A program made the translations under genes and the position numbers. A DNA stretch of 38,970 bases from JASGCK01 sp031538565 (lineage in GTDB: Bacteria > Pseudomonadota > Gammaproteobacteria > Burkholderiales > Burkholderiaceae_C): the NCBI GenBank assembly GCA_031538565.1, contig JAVKLS010000017.1, forward strand, positions 1-38,970, written 5' to 3'. The notes beneath the pieces were generated by a model that was not told the DNA's origin, ran no database searches, and saw only the letters and a list, made by a program, of their open reading frames with translations. Below, one piece after another: positions 8,126 through 16,251 of the stretch (position 1 is its first letter; every line of letters begins with the position of its first letter).

Positions 8126-8905
8126 AACGCCTTATCTTTAATACCAATTCCTGCTTTTAACGACAACTACTTGTGGCTGTTACACGACGGCAACCACGCC
8201 CTAGTGGTTGATCCAGGTGATGCCGCGCCAGTTACGGCAAAACTCACTGAGCTTGGTTTGCGGTTAGAGGCAATTCTAGTCACCCATCACCACGGCGATC
8301 ATGTGGGCGGGGTGGACGCCCTTCGTGCCGCAACGGGAGCCAAAGTCTATGGTCCCGCATTTGAAACCCTGCCAGAGCCCGTGCAGCGCGTGCGTGCAGG
8401 CGATGTAGTCACCGCCCTCCAGATTGATTTTGTCGTGCTAGAAGTTCCAGGTCACACCGCAGGCCATGTTGCCTACTTTTGCAAAGGCGCCGCTGCGCAT
8501 CCTGCACCCCTGCTGTTTTGCGGCGATACGCTATTTTCTGGCGGTTGCGGCCGACTCTTTGAAGGCACGCCCGAACAAATGCTGGCATCAGTGACCTCGC
8601 TTGCCCAGCTACCCGACAACACGCTGGTCTGCTGCGCCCACGAGTACACGCTATCCAACCTCAAATTTGCGCTTGCCGTAGATAGCAAAAACCAAGACCT
8701 CATCTCCTATCAAGCGGCTTGCCAAACGCTACGCCAAAACGATAAACCGACCCTGCCTAGTCACATGGGACTTGAGAAAAAAATCAATCCATTCCTGCGC
8801 AGTCATACCCCTGACGTGATGGCGTCTATTCAAAAATTTAACCCTGGCGCTCGCTCAGCAACCGATTTTTTTGCCGCCCTGCGCGAATGGAAGAATAACT
8901 TTTAA
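8123..8905 (+). CDS. gloB: Hydroxyacylglutathione hydrolase (glyoxalase II)
   Basis: A 260-residue metallo-beta-lactamase-fold enzyme that hydrolyses S-lactoylglutathione to lactate and glutathione, completing methylglyoxal detoxification. The opening IPIPAFNDNYLWLL, the metal-binding THHHGDHVGG (about residues 53-62), FVVLEVPGHTAGHVAYF, CGDTLFSGGCGRLFEG and the CCAHEYT motif are all in place, as is the C-terminal NPFLR glutathione-binding region. A TTG 6 bases upstream is in frame, but the ATG at 8123 gives the canonical N-terminus. The stop overlaps the mltD start by one base. Confidence 0.96.
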   Translation: MNALSLIPIPAFNDNYLWLLHDGNHALVVDPGDAAPVTAKLTELGLRLEAILVTHHHGDHVGGVDALRAATGAKVYGPAFETLPEPVQRVRAGDVVTALQIDFVVLEVPGHTAGHVAYFCKGAAAHPAPLLFCGDTLFSGGCGRLFEGTPEQMLASVTSLAQLPDNTLVCCAHEYTLSNLKFALAVDSKNQDLISYQAACQTLRQNDKPTLPSHMGLEKKINPFLRSHTPDVMASIQKFNPGARSATDFFAALREWKNNF

Positions 8906-10296
8906 TGAAATTTATTTGCACTCTCATACTGACTTTGCTATGCACAGCTGCTCTGGCGCAGGAAGAACCAACCTCCACCTTGACGATGACCACGCAAATC
9001 ACCCCTGCGGTTACCCAAGAGAAAAAGCAAGACCAAGGCCAAGATCCAGACCCGATTGCAAATTTTGCTCCCCAAACACCCGTGCCTAATCCTGCGGCGG
9101 AGCAAGGGACGCCTGCTGCATTTGTCACTGAACCCTCGACTACTGAAGGCGACTTATGGGATCGCATCCGACGCGGTTTTGCCATGCCTGATTTACAAGA
9201 CGAATTTGTGATCAACCGCGAGCAGTGGTACGCCACACGCCCCGACTACATTGCACGAATGACAGAGCGCTCCAAAAAATATCTCCACCATATCGTCGAA
9301 GAATTAGAAGCGCGAAAAATGCCAACCGAGCTAGCACTACTTCCCTTTATTGAAAGTGCTTTTAATCCACAAGCAGTCTCTAGCGCCAAAGCAGCAGGGA
9401 TGTGGCAATTTATCCCCAGCACAGGGCGCGACTATGCACTCAAACAAAACATCTTCCGCGATGACCGCCGCGACGTGCAAGCCTCCACTCGTGCGGCACT
9501 GGACTATTTACAAAAACTCTACGGAATGTTCGGCGACTGGCACTTAGCGCTTGCAGCCTACAACTGGGGAGAGGGTAGCGTCAGCCGTGCCATGGCTAAA
9601 AATCAAAAAATGGGATTACCCACCGACTACCCCAGTTTAAAAATGCCCAATGAAACACGCTACTACGTTCCCAAACTACAAGCGGTTAAAAACATTACCT
9701 TAAATCCAGCGAAATTCAACGTGCAATTAGAGGCGATACCCAATCACCCCTACTTTCAATCGGTTGCCGTTGCACGCGACATGGATGTTGCTATTGCCGC
9801 AAAGCTAGCACAAGTGCCGCTAGCGGACTTCAAAGCCCTCAATCCTTCATTGTCGCGCCCTGTGATTTTGGCGGCAGGCACGCCGCGAGTGCTCATGCCG
9901 TGGGGCAACGCAGAGATTTTTATAGCCAATCTGGCGCAATTTAAAGAGCCCCTGGCAAGCTGGACAGCATGGATGATCCCCACCTCCCTCAAACCCAGCG
10001 ACGCCGCCAAGCGCGTCGGCATGAGTGAGACCTTGTTGCGCGAAGTCAATGGCATCACGAAAAACGCAGGGATCATCAAGGCAGGCTCTACGCTGCTCAT
10101 CCCCCGCGCCGCACACAAAACCGACAACGTCACGGCACAAATAGCGGACAACGGACATCTCACCATGTTTACGCCCGTAGTCGCCAAAAAATGCACCACC
10201 ACGAAAAATAAAAATGGAAAAGTCGTCACGACTTGCCTCTACGCCAAAGCCAAATCTTCTACCGCTCAACCAAAGAAAAAAAATGCTAAAAAATAA
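8905..10296 (+). CDS. mltD: Membrane-bound lytic murein transglycosylase D-like protein
   Basis: A 463-residue exported enzyme that cleaves peptidoglycan to 1,6-anhydromuropeptides. Residues 1-19 are a signal peptide ending ALA; no lipobox cysteine is at the junction, so it may be periplasmic rather than a lipoprotein. A low-complexity Pro/Gln-rich linker follows, then the SLT domain with catalytic Glu in FIESAFNPQAVS, GMWQFIPSTGRDY and LALAAYNWGEG. Near the C-terminus one LysM-like region (SDAAKRVGMSETLL through STLLIPRA) would bind glycan. The C-terminus is lysine-rich and encoded by A-tracts that overlap the bdhA start by 14 bases. Confidence 0.92.
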   Translation: MKFICTLILTLLCTAALAQEEPTSTLTMTTQITPAVTQEKKQDQGQDPDPIANFAPQTPVPNPAAEQGTPAAFVTEPSTTEGDLWDRIRRGFAMPDLQDEFVINREQWYATRPDYIARMTERSKKYLHHIVEELEARKMPTELALLPFIESAFNPQAVSSAKAAGMWQFIPSTGRDYALKQNIFRDDRRDVQASTRAALDYLQKLYGMFGDWHLALAAYNWGEGSVSRAMAKNQKMGLPTDYPSLKMPNETRYYVPKLQAVKNITLNPAKFNVQLEAIPNHPYFQSVAVARDMDVAIAAKLAQVPLADFKALNPSLSRPVILAAGTPRVLMPWGNAEIFIANLAQFKEPLASWTAWMIPTSLKPSDAAKRVGMSETLLREVNGITKNAGIIKAGSTLLIPRAAHKTDNVTAQIADNGHLTMFTPVVAKKCTTTKNKNGKVVTTCLYAKAKSSTAQPKKKNAKK

Positions 10297-11053
10297 AATC
10301 GCACTTGTCACAGGATCTACCAGTGGTATTGGCTTTGGCATTGCCAAATCTCTGGCGGCGCAGGGTGCCAGCCTCATTTTGAATGGCTTTGGCGACTACG
10401 CCGCCGCCAAATCCAACATTGAAGCGATGGGCGTGCAAGTAGGCTACCACGGCGCGGATATGAGTAAGCCCGCCGAAATTGAAGCCATGATGGACTATGC
10501 CGCATCCACATTTGGCGGCATCGACATTTTGGTCAACAACGCAGGCATTCAACATGTCGCGCCTATCGAGCGTTTTCCCACGGACAAATGGGACGCCATC
10601 ATTGCCATCAATTTATCGTCCGCCTTTCACACCACGCGATTGGCTATTCCTGCCATGCGCAGCAAAAACTGGGGACGCATCATCAATATCGCATCGGCAC
10701 ATGGATTAGTCGCATCAAGCAATAAAGCCGCCTACGTTGCCGCCAAGCACGGCATTGTGGGCTTAACCAAATCGGTGGCACTGGAAGTCGCAACCACGGG
10801 CGTGACGGTTAACGCCATTTGTCCTGGCTGGGTTCTCACGCCGCTCGTGCAAGCGCAAATTGACGCACGCGCTGCAAACGAAAAAATTAGCGTAGCAGAA
10901 GCAACCAAAGACTTGCTCAGTGAAAAAGAACCCTCGCTGCAATTCACCACGCCTGATCAACTAGGTGGACTTGCCGTATTTTTGTGCTCCGCCGCCGCAG
11001 ACAATGTGCGCGGCGTAGCATGGGCGGCAGACGGCGGATGGACGGCGCAATAA
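10283..11053 (+). CDS. bdhA: 3-hydroxybutyrate dehydrogenase (short-chain dehydrogenase)
   Basis: A 256-residue NAD-dependent SDR enzyme. The cofactor loop GSTSGIGFGIA, NNAGIQHVAPIE, active-site Ser in IASAHGLVAS, YVAAK (YxxxK) and the substrate-lid segment LLSEKEPSLQFTTPDQLG match D-3-hydroxybutyrate dehydrogenases, which oxidise 3-hydroxybutyrate to acetoacetate. The frame extends upstream, but the ATG at 10283 gives the usual N-terminus. It begins inside the last codons of mltD within an A-rich stretch. Functionally it pairs with scoAB at 19.7-21.1 kb, which would activate acetoacetate. Confidence 0.93.
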   Translation: MLKNKIALVTGSTSGIGFGIAKSLAAQGASLILNGFGDYAAAKSNIEAMGVQVGYHGADMSKPAEIEAMMDYAASTFGGIDILVNNAGIQHVAPIERFPTDKWDAIIAINLSSAFHTTRLAIPAMRSKNWGRIINIASAHGLVASSNKAAYVAAKHGIVGLTKSVALEVATTGVTVNAICPGWVLTPLVQAQIDARAANEKISVAEATKDLLSEKEPSLQFTTPDQLGGLAVFLCSAAADNVRGVAWAADGGWTAQ

Positions 11054-11061
11054 ATCAAGTT

Positions 11062-12702
11062 ATGACACACCAAAGAATCCTCATCCTCGACTTCGGCTCG
11101 CAAGTCACCCAACTCATCGCCCGCCGTGTGCGCGAAGCCCATGTGTTTTGCGAAGTCCATCCTTGCGATGTGAGCAGCGATTGGGTGCGTGAATACTCCA
11201 AAGATGGCAACCTCAAAGGCATCATTTTGTCGGGCAGCCACGCCAGCGTGTACGAGGTGGACGACAAAGCGCCCGATGCGGTGTTTGATCTGGGCGTGCC
11301 GGTCTTGGGCATTTGCTACGGCATGCAGACCATGGCCCAGCAGCTGGGCGGCAAGGTAGAAGCGGGCACCACACGCGAGTTTGGCTACGCCGAAGTTCGC
11401 GCCCACGGCCACACCGAACTGCTGAAGGGCATTGAAGACTTCGCCACGCCCGAAGGCCACGGCATGCTCAAGGTTTGGATGAGCCACGGCGACAAAGTGA
11501 CGCAGTTGCCAGACGGCTTCAAGATCATGGCATCAACCCCGGCTTGCCCGATTGCCGGCATGGCCGACGAGGCCCGCCGCTTTTACGCGGTGCAGTTTCA
11601 CCCCGAAGTGACGCACACCGTGCAGGGCCAGGCGCTACTCAACCGATTTGTGCTCGACATCTGCCAGGCCCGCCCTGACTGGATCATGGGCGACTACATC
11701 GAAGAAGCTGTCGCCAAAATCCGCGAGCAAGTGGGCGACGAAGAAGTCATCCTCGGCTTGTCCGGCGGCGTCGATTCGTCGGTGGCTGCGGCCCTGATCC
11801 ACCGAGCCATCGGCGACCAGCTGACCTGTGTGTTTGTGGACCACGGCTTGCTGCGCCTGAACGAAGGCGACATGGTCATGGAGATGTTCGTCGGCAAGTT
11901 GCACGCCCATGTGATTCGAGTGGATGCCAGCGATTTGTTCCTCGGCAAACTGGCGGGAGTGAGCGAGCCCGAAACCAAACGAAAAATCATCGGCGGTTTG
12001 TTTGTCGATGTTTTCAAAGAGCAGGCCGCGAAACTCAAAGCAGCCGGCGGCAGCAAAAATGGGAATGACGGCCGACCAGCCGTCAAGGGCGCGACCTTCT
12101 TGGCCCAAGGCACGATTTACCCCGATGTCATTGAAAGCGGTGGTGCCAAGAGCAAAAAAGCCGTCACCATCAAGAGCCACCACAATGTGGGCGGTTTGCC
12201 CGAGCAACTGGGCTTGAAGTTACTGGAGCCGCTGCGCGAACTGTTCAAAGACGAAGTCCGTGAACTCGGCGTGGCTCTGGGCTTGCCGCGCGAGATGGTC
12301 TACCGCCACCCCTTCCCAGGCCCGGGCCTCGGTGTGCGCATCTTGGGCGAAGTCAAAAAAGAATACGCCGACCTGCTGCGCCGTGCGGACGCGATCTTCA
12401 TCGAAGAGCTGCGCAACTTTAGCGATGAATCCGGCAAGACTTGGTACGACCTGACCAGTCAAGCCTTTGCGGTGTTCTTGCCTGTGAAAAGCGTGGGCGT
12501 GATGGGCGACGGCCGTACCTACGATTACGTCGTGGCCTTGCGCGCCGTGCAAACCAGCGACTTCATGACCGCCGACTGGGCCGAACTGCCCTACGCGCTA
12601 CTCAAGAAAGTGTCGGGGCGCATCATCAATGAGGTGCGAGGTATTAACCGGGTGACTTACGACGTGAGTTCAAAACCCCCGGCGACAATTGAGTGGGAAT
12701 AA
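11062..12702 (+). CDS. guaA: GMP synthase (glutamine-hydrolysing)
   Basis: A 546-residue enzyme that aminates XMP to GMP. The class I amidotransferase domain has DFGSQVTQLIARRVRE, nucleophile Cys in LGICYGMQTM (near residue 85) and FHPEVTHT. The ATP pyrophosphatase domain has the PP-loop LSGGVDSSV (near residue 235); the C-terminal dimerisation domain ends RVTYDVSSKPPATIEWE. A Gly/Asn-rich insertion (about 12-15 residues, KAAGGSKNGNDG) makes it longer than the E. coli enzyme; similar insertions occur in Comamonadaceae. From about 11290 to the end the DNA is markedly GC-richer, prefers CTG/GCC/GGC, and holds nine CCGG sites, whereas the rest of the window has almost none. This suggests replacement by a foreign allele. 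Confidence 0.98.
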   Translation: MTHQRILILDFGSQVTQLIARRVREAHVFCEVHPCDVSSDWVREYSKDGNLKGIILSGSHASVYEVDDKAPDAVFDLGVPVLGICYGMQTMAQQLGGKVEAGTTREFGYAEVRAHGHTELLKGIEDFATPEGHGMLKVWMSHGDKVTQLPDGFKIMASTPACPIAGMADEARRFYAVQFHPEVTHTVQGQALLNRFVLDICQARPDWIMGDYIEEAVAKIREQVGDEEVILGLSGGVDSSVAAALIHRAIGDQLTCVFVDHGLLRLNEGDMVMEMFVGKLHAHVIRVDASDLFLGKLAGVSEPETKRKIIGGLFVDVFKEQAAKLKAAGGSKNGNDGRPAVKGATFLAQGTIYPDVIESGGAKSKKAVTIKSHHNVGGLPEQLGLKLLEPLRELFKDEVRELGVALGLPREMVYRHPFPGPGLGVRILGEVKKEYADLLRRADAIFIEELRNFSDESGKTWYDLTSQAFAVFLPVKSVGVMGDGRTYDYVVALRAVQTSDFMTADWAELPYALLKKVSGRIINEVRGINRVTYDVSSKPPATIEWE

Positions 12703-12756
12703 GCTCTAGGCGCACAAAGGGAAAGACCCCCGCGCAGCCCTTACCCCTTTAATCTG

Positions 12757-14745
12757 TTAGCCCACTTCAAGCACGAGCTTATCGCTCTCTGCGGGGCCGT
12801 TAAACATGCGAACCTGCACGGGAACGACATACCGATGCGAATAAGTCAGAATGTGCATAAAGCCTGGCTGACGATATTGCAAAATATAAGGTTCCATGTT
12901 GGTAAATGCGTATTGCACTTCCGCCAATAAAGCCACCTCGCTTGCATTTGAGAGATGCCCAATAAAAAAGTTTTCCGTCTGTGAAAGCAACTCAGGATTG
13001 ACGGTTGATGGTGACTGCGTGGAGTACACGATTCCAATATGAAATTTGGCCCCTTCCTTAGCAAACCGCGAATAAATATCGGTCACTTTTCCTGGCGAAC
13101 TTGGCGGAAAAATCATGTGTGCTTCTTCAAAATAAAGTTGCACAAAACGGTCGCTCAACTGATTGCTCACAAACTTAGCTTCTTGGCTTCTAAAGACCGC
13201 AACCGATAAAGTTCTAGAGAAGAAACGGAGTACGCTCTCGTTCGCACTACCCAAATCCATGATGATGGTTTGACCTTGATTTAAGGATTGGATGATGTCT
13301 TTTTCAAAATCCGTCGCACTGGCCGAATGGTAGGGCATACAAGTTGCCAACATCTTAGGACCTGCGCCAATCTCGGGGACAATAAAACGAGCCGCCATTC
13401 CATCGTCTTTATCAACTAAAGACACTCCCATTTCCATTAAATTGGGATCGTTGGCGTATTGCTGTATGAATTTGCAATAAATCACCATTTCTTTGGTGAG
13501 CTCTTCCATTGTGGATGGCATCGCTGGAACCACACGCCCCTCGATGGACTGATACATCGCCATCCTGAGATTGTTGGAAAAGCCAGTTGAGAATAAATTT
13601 GTACGCTTCCAGCGCCCCTCCGTCAAAGCCAACAAATGTGCCTCGGAGTAGGAAAAACCCGCCAGATAAAGCGCCGTCCACATAAGGTGGATTTTTCGCA
13701 ATACCCGCTGCGCTCTAAAGCTCGCCTCTTCCGCCAGCACAAATTTCACAAAATCAGGAAACTCTAATTGCAAAAATAACTGCAAATTTTCATTGACTAA
13801 CACGCCGTCGTCTAGCAACTCACTCATGATGCGACAGCAGTCTTGTGTGCGTTCATAGAAGTTGTAGCGGATATACCGCCTATTTTTCCCCATCACCGCA
13901 TCCGATGAGCGGTGCGCCAAGTAGTACACCTGGCAGCGATCCGCGTAAATGGTGGCAATCGAAGAGTTTCCGTCTTGTGGATTGTCGTTGGCATATTCAC
14001 CGTTCACGTCAAAGATCAATTGACCGACATTTCTATCTTTATCGGTCATCGCCATCATGCTCTCTAACACCAACTTCACTGCATTGGATTTACCCAAGCG
14101 GGTTTTTCCAAACATGGCCGTACGCTTGCCACGGATGTCAGGCACATGAAGCTTCATCTGACACGGATTTGTAGTCAGATGAATATGCGACTCAGCCTTG
14201 CGGAAGGAGCCAAAATTAACTCGCGCACCAGTACCTAATGTGCCGTTAACAATAAAATTCAAAATTTCTAGCGAAGGATAAAAAATATGCCAGTTGCTAG
14301 GTCCAAAAATATGTCCAACATCTCGGCTGTAATGCGGACGCGTCTTTCCAGCATCCAATTTAAAGCGCCCGAGCAGCTCAAAGTTAAGCACGACATGAAT
14401 TTCATCGTGCGCAGAGTTGACGCTCTTCTCATCCGCATCTTCGCTTTCAAATTGTCGCAAACGCCCAATTAAAAGCTCATTCGTTTCCCACTCATCAGCC
14501 GACGCCTTGGCGCCATCTTGTAAAAACGCTTTGCTGCGCGCAAAAGCAACCAAAGATCCGATTGCCAACTCTTCTTGACTAGACAGGGTGTTGAGTTTTT
14601 CTTGTGGCAGTCTTGCATGCACAAAGTTATTAGAAATTTTGTACACGCGTCCTAAATAGAATTGTTCAGATCTGCCGATAAGACTCATCAACGCCTTAGA
14701 AAAATTGGGCGCACTAGTTTTTTCGGGGGATGCTTCTGTTAGCAT
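12757..14745 (-). CDS. HerA/DUF87-family ATP-binding protein
   Basis: A 662-residue ATPase of the HerA-FtsK branch. An N-terminal beta-rich region (HAS-barrel-like, about residues 20-200) precedes Walker A MFGKTRLGKS (211-220). QLIFDVNGEYA corresponds to the HerA D-x-H-G-E-Y element, VQLYFEEAHMIFP is Walker B, and YSTQSPSTVNPELLSQTENF matches the conserved T-Q-x-P-S region. The helical insertion between 290 and 430 is large. No NurA nuclease gene is nearby. The start at 14745 has AAGGAG 8 bases upstream and overlaps the stop of the transglycosylase gene by 7 bases. Family members act as hexameric DNA translocases, some in repair, defence or conjugation-like transport; the role here is not known. 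Confidence 0.85.
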   Translation of the reverse strand: MLTEASPEKTSAPNFSKALMSLIGRSEQFYLGRVYKISNNFVHARLPQEKLNTLSSQEELAIGSLVAFARSKAFLQDGAKASADEWETNELLIGRLRQFESEDADEKSVNSAHDEIHVVLNFELLGRFKLDAGKTRPHYSRDVGHIFGPSNWHIFYPSLEILNFIVNGTLGTGARVNFGSFRKAESHIHLTTNPCQMKLHVPDIRGKRTAMFGKTRLGKSNAVKLVLESMMAMTDKDRNVGQLIFDVNGEYANDNPQDGNSSIATIYADRCQVYYLAHRSSDAVMGKNRRYIRYNFYERTQDCCRIMSELLDDGVLVNENLQLFLQLEFPDFVKFVLAEEASFRAQRVLRKIHLMWTALYLAGFSYSEAHLLALTEGRWKRTNLFSTGFSNNLRMAMYQSIEGRVVPAMPSTMEELTKEMVIYCKFIQQYANDPNLMEMGVSLVDKDDGMAARFIVPEIGAGPKMLATCMPYHSASATDFEKDIIQSLNQGQTIIMDLGSANESVLRFFSRTLSVAVFRSQEAKFVSNQLSDRFVQLYFEEAHMIFPPSSPGKVTDIYSRFAKEGAKFHIGIVYSTQSPSTVNPELLSQTENFFIGHLSNASEVALLAEVQYAFTNMEPYILQYRQPGFMHILTYSHRYVVPVQVRMFNGPAESDKLVLEVG

Positions 14746-15227
14746 GCGGAGACTCCTTCTAATGTAACTTGTCCTTGGCAAACAGCCGCTAAAGGAGGGG
14801 AGATTAAAGATTTAAGTTTGGCGGCAATGTTTTTTGCGTACCGCTCGCGCAGATGATGATTGCTCGCGTTGTAAGCCCCCAACCCCATCCAATTTACGCC
14901 GTAGCGCCTAAAGTTGGCAGCCAGAATCCATGCGCCGACATCCGCACTCGTGCAGGGATCAAACAGCGCTTCGCTTGAAATTCCGTAACGAGCAAGCGAC
15001 GGCAACCAGCGCGAATTGATTTGCATCAAGCCAATGTCGACACTACCATCTTTGTTGCGGTTAATCGCTCGTGGATTCATAGCTGACTCATGCTGAGCAA
15101 TAACATATAGCAATTTAGGCGCTACGCCATGGCGCTCGCCCGCAATATCAAAGCACGTCGTCGCATGGACATACCCAGCCAAGAAAAATATCGCAATGAC
15201 TACAGCAAAACGGTGCACGAATATCAT
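14739..15227 (-). CDS. Secreted lytic transglycosylase of the VirB1/IpgF/PilT(R64) type
   Basis: A 162-residue single-domain SLT protein. Residues 1-22 are a signal peptide (cleaved after HA). The catalytic Glu lies in VIAQHESAMNP (E47), followed by DIGLMQINSRWLP and LGAYNAS. A cysteine near the mature N-terminus (C25), one in DPCTSADVG and others near the C-terminus may form disulfides. Small stand-alone enzymes of this type open the peptidoglycan for type III/IV secretion systems, conjugation or type IVb pili. The gene overlaps the upstream membrane-protein gene by 4 bases and the downstream HerA-like gene by 7, so the three are almost surely co-translated. Confidence 0.88.
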   Translation of the reverse strand: MIFVHRFAVVIAIFFLAGYVHATTCFDIAGERHGVAPKLLYVIAQHESAMNPRAINRNKDGSVDIGLMQINSRWLPSLARYGISSEALFDPCTSADVGAWILAANFRRYGVNWMGLGAYNASNHHLRERYAKNIAAKLKSLISPPLAAVCQGQVTLEGVSAC

Positions 15228-15634
15228 TTTTCACCGCGTGGCAGGGCCGACTCCGCAACAGGCAGCCCGTTTCCGTTAGTCTTACCGCTATCGGTGGAAA
15301 TCGTCTCATCCGTCGATGCATTCAAACCATAAGAGGGGATATCTGAAGTCTCCTCGCTTGCGCCGCCATACAAGGCATACAGAAACAATCCCGGCCCATA
15401 AAAAAAGAAGCCCCCTAGTAAAGAGGCCATTCCCGTAAACCAACGTGACAACCAAAATGCCAGTGTGACAACCACACCGAGCCAGCATAATCCAAAAGCA
15501 AAACGAACAATACCCCCCCCATTTAAGAGGCAACTAGAACAAACTCGCCGAGTTCCCCATCGAAACATCCACCCCAAAATAACTGGCGTAGCAATCGGCA
15601 GAAAGACGGACAGAAAAATAAGAAGTAACGTCAT
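15224..15634 (-). CDS. Small membrane protein of unknown function, first gene of the HerA/transglycosylase operon
   Basis: 136 residues with three predicted membrane helices: about residues 3-23, 42-67 and 69-92. After the first helix a loop holds a CSSC pair (R-V-C-S-S-C-L-L), which could bind metal or a disulfide. The C-terminal 40 residues are hydrophilic and acidic. No family is recognised. A run of eight G on the coding strand (positions 15513-15520) encodes the Gly-Gly-Gly after LLN, and slippage there would shift the frame. The ATG at 15634 lacks a clear Shine-Dalgarno. The stop overlaps the transglycosylase ATG as ATGA. Confidence 0.7.
   Translation of the reverse strand: MTLLLIFLSVFLPIATPVILGWMFRWGTRRVCSSCLLNGGGIVRFAFGLCWLGVVVTLAFWLSRWFTGMASLLGGFFFYGPGLFLYALYGGASEETSDIPSYGLNASTDETISTDSGKTNGNGLPVAESALPRGEK
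15513..15520 (-). repeat. Homopolymeric tract of eight G in a membrane-protein gene
   Basis: On the coding (minus) strand eight consecutive G form parts of three Gly codons about one third into the membrane-protein gene. The tract is long enough to slip during replication. Plus or minus one base would put the remaining reading frame out of phase before the second membrane helix. It may be chance; only population sequencing can tell. Confidence 0.8.
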
Positions 15635-15819
15635 ATCGTAGTGTGGTTAGTAAATGTTTTTAACAAGTATTTAATGGATGGTTAGAAAGCCACTACTGCA
15701 ACAAAAATATGCGAACTAGTATAAGAGATTTGGCATGACTTTCGCGGAATGACGCGCAAAACCACGCCCGCCTTACAAGTCTTTACAAGATTGCCGATTC
15801 AAATTTAACAACGGCCGCG
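15635..15819 (-). promoter_or_regulatory. Intergenic region upstream of the HerA/transglycosylase operon, with a candidate -10 box
   Basis: This is the longest gap in the window (185 bp). On the minus strand TATACT (plus-strand 15718-15723) could be a -10 element and would give a leader of about 75 bases. No convincing -35 lies 17 bases upstream. AT-rich stretches follow toward the start codon. I see no hairpin terminator for msrB here, and no gene. Confidence 0.3.
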
Positions 15820-16236
15820 TTAGATAAACGTCAGCGCGGCTGAATTTATGCAATAGCGCAACCCTGTTGGATGCGCATCAGTGCGGGGGCCGTCAGGAAA
15901 AACATGGCCTAGATGCGCCCCGCAGTTCGAGCAAACGGTTTCCACGCGCACCAGTGCGTGCGATAAGTCGCGCCGCTCTTCAATCGCGCCATCACTGGCA
16001 GCCCACGAGAAGCTAGGCCAGCCGCATCCAGCATCAAATTTGGATTCACTATCAAAAAGCTTTTGATTACAGCAAATACAAGCATAGCTTCCGCTCGCCC
16101 AGTGTTGATCATATTGACCCGTATGCGGTCGCTCAGTAACGCCCTGGCGTGTGACCTCAAATGCCAAGGGCTCCGCACTTTTAGCCGCCAACTCAGCCTG
16201 CCATGCTTGATCTGTTTTCTGCACGGGATACGTCAT
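15820..16236 (-). CDS. msrB: Peptide-methionine (R)-S-oxide reductase
   Basis: A 138-residue MsrB that repairs methionine-R-sulfoxide in proteins. Zinc ligands are in ACICCNQ and VCSNCGAHLGHVF; the catalytic Cys is in GLRYCINSAALTF at the C-terminus. The substrate region FDAGCGWPSFSW is intact; its Cys may be the resolving residue. A TTG at 16248 is an in-frame alternative, but the ATG at 16236 has AAGGA about 12 bases upstream. It follows the prepilin gene by 15 bases and likely shares its transcript with selO. SelO and MsrB both have oxidative-stress roles. Confidence 0.96.
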   Translation of the reverse strand: MTYPVQKTDQAWQAELAAKSAEPLAFEVTRQGVTERPHTGQYDQHWASGSYACICCNQKLFDSESKFDAGCGWPSFSWAASDGAIEERRDLSHALVRVETVCSNCGAHLGHVFPDGPRTDAHPTGLRYCINSAALTFI

Positions 16237-16251
16237 ATTTTTTGCCAATCC

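Noticed and set aside
8125..8166. Upstream extension of the methyltransferase start to 8166
   Set aside because: It would overlap gloB by over 40 bases, and the ATG at 8124 has a better ribosome binding site.
11635..12207. Open frame of 190 codons on the minus strand
   Set aside because: It is antisense to guaA, whose frame carries all catalytic motifs; GC-rich codon use opens the opposite frame.
12717..12745. AAAGGG ... CCCTTT inverted repeat after guaA as a terminator
   Set aside because: The loop is over 15 bases, the stem is 6 bp and no T run follows.
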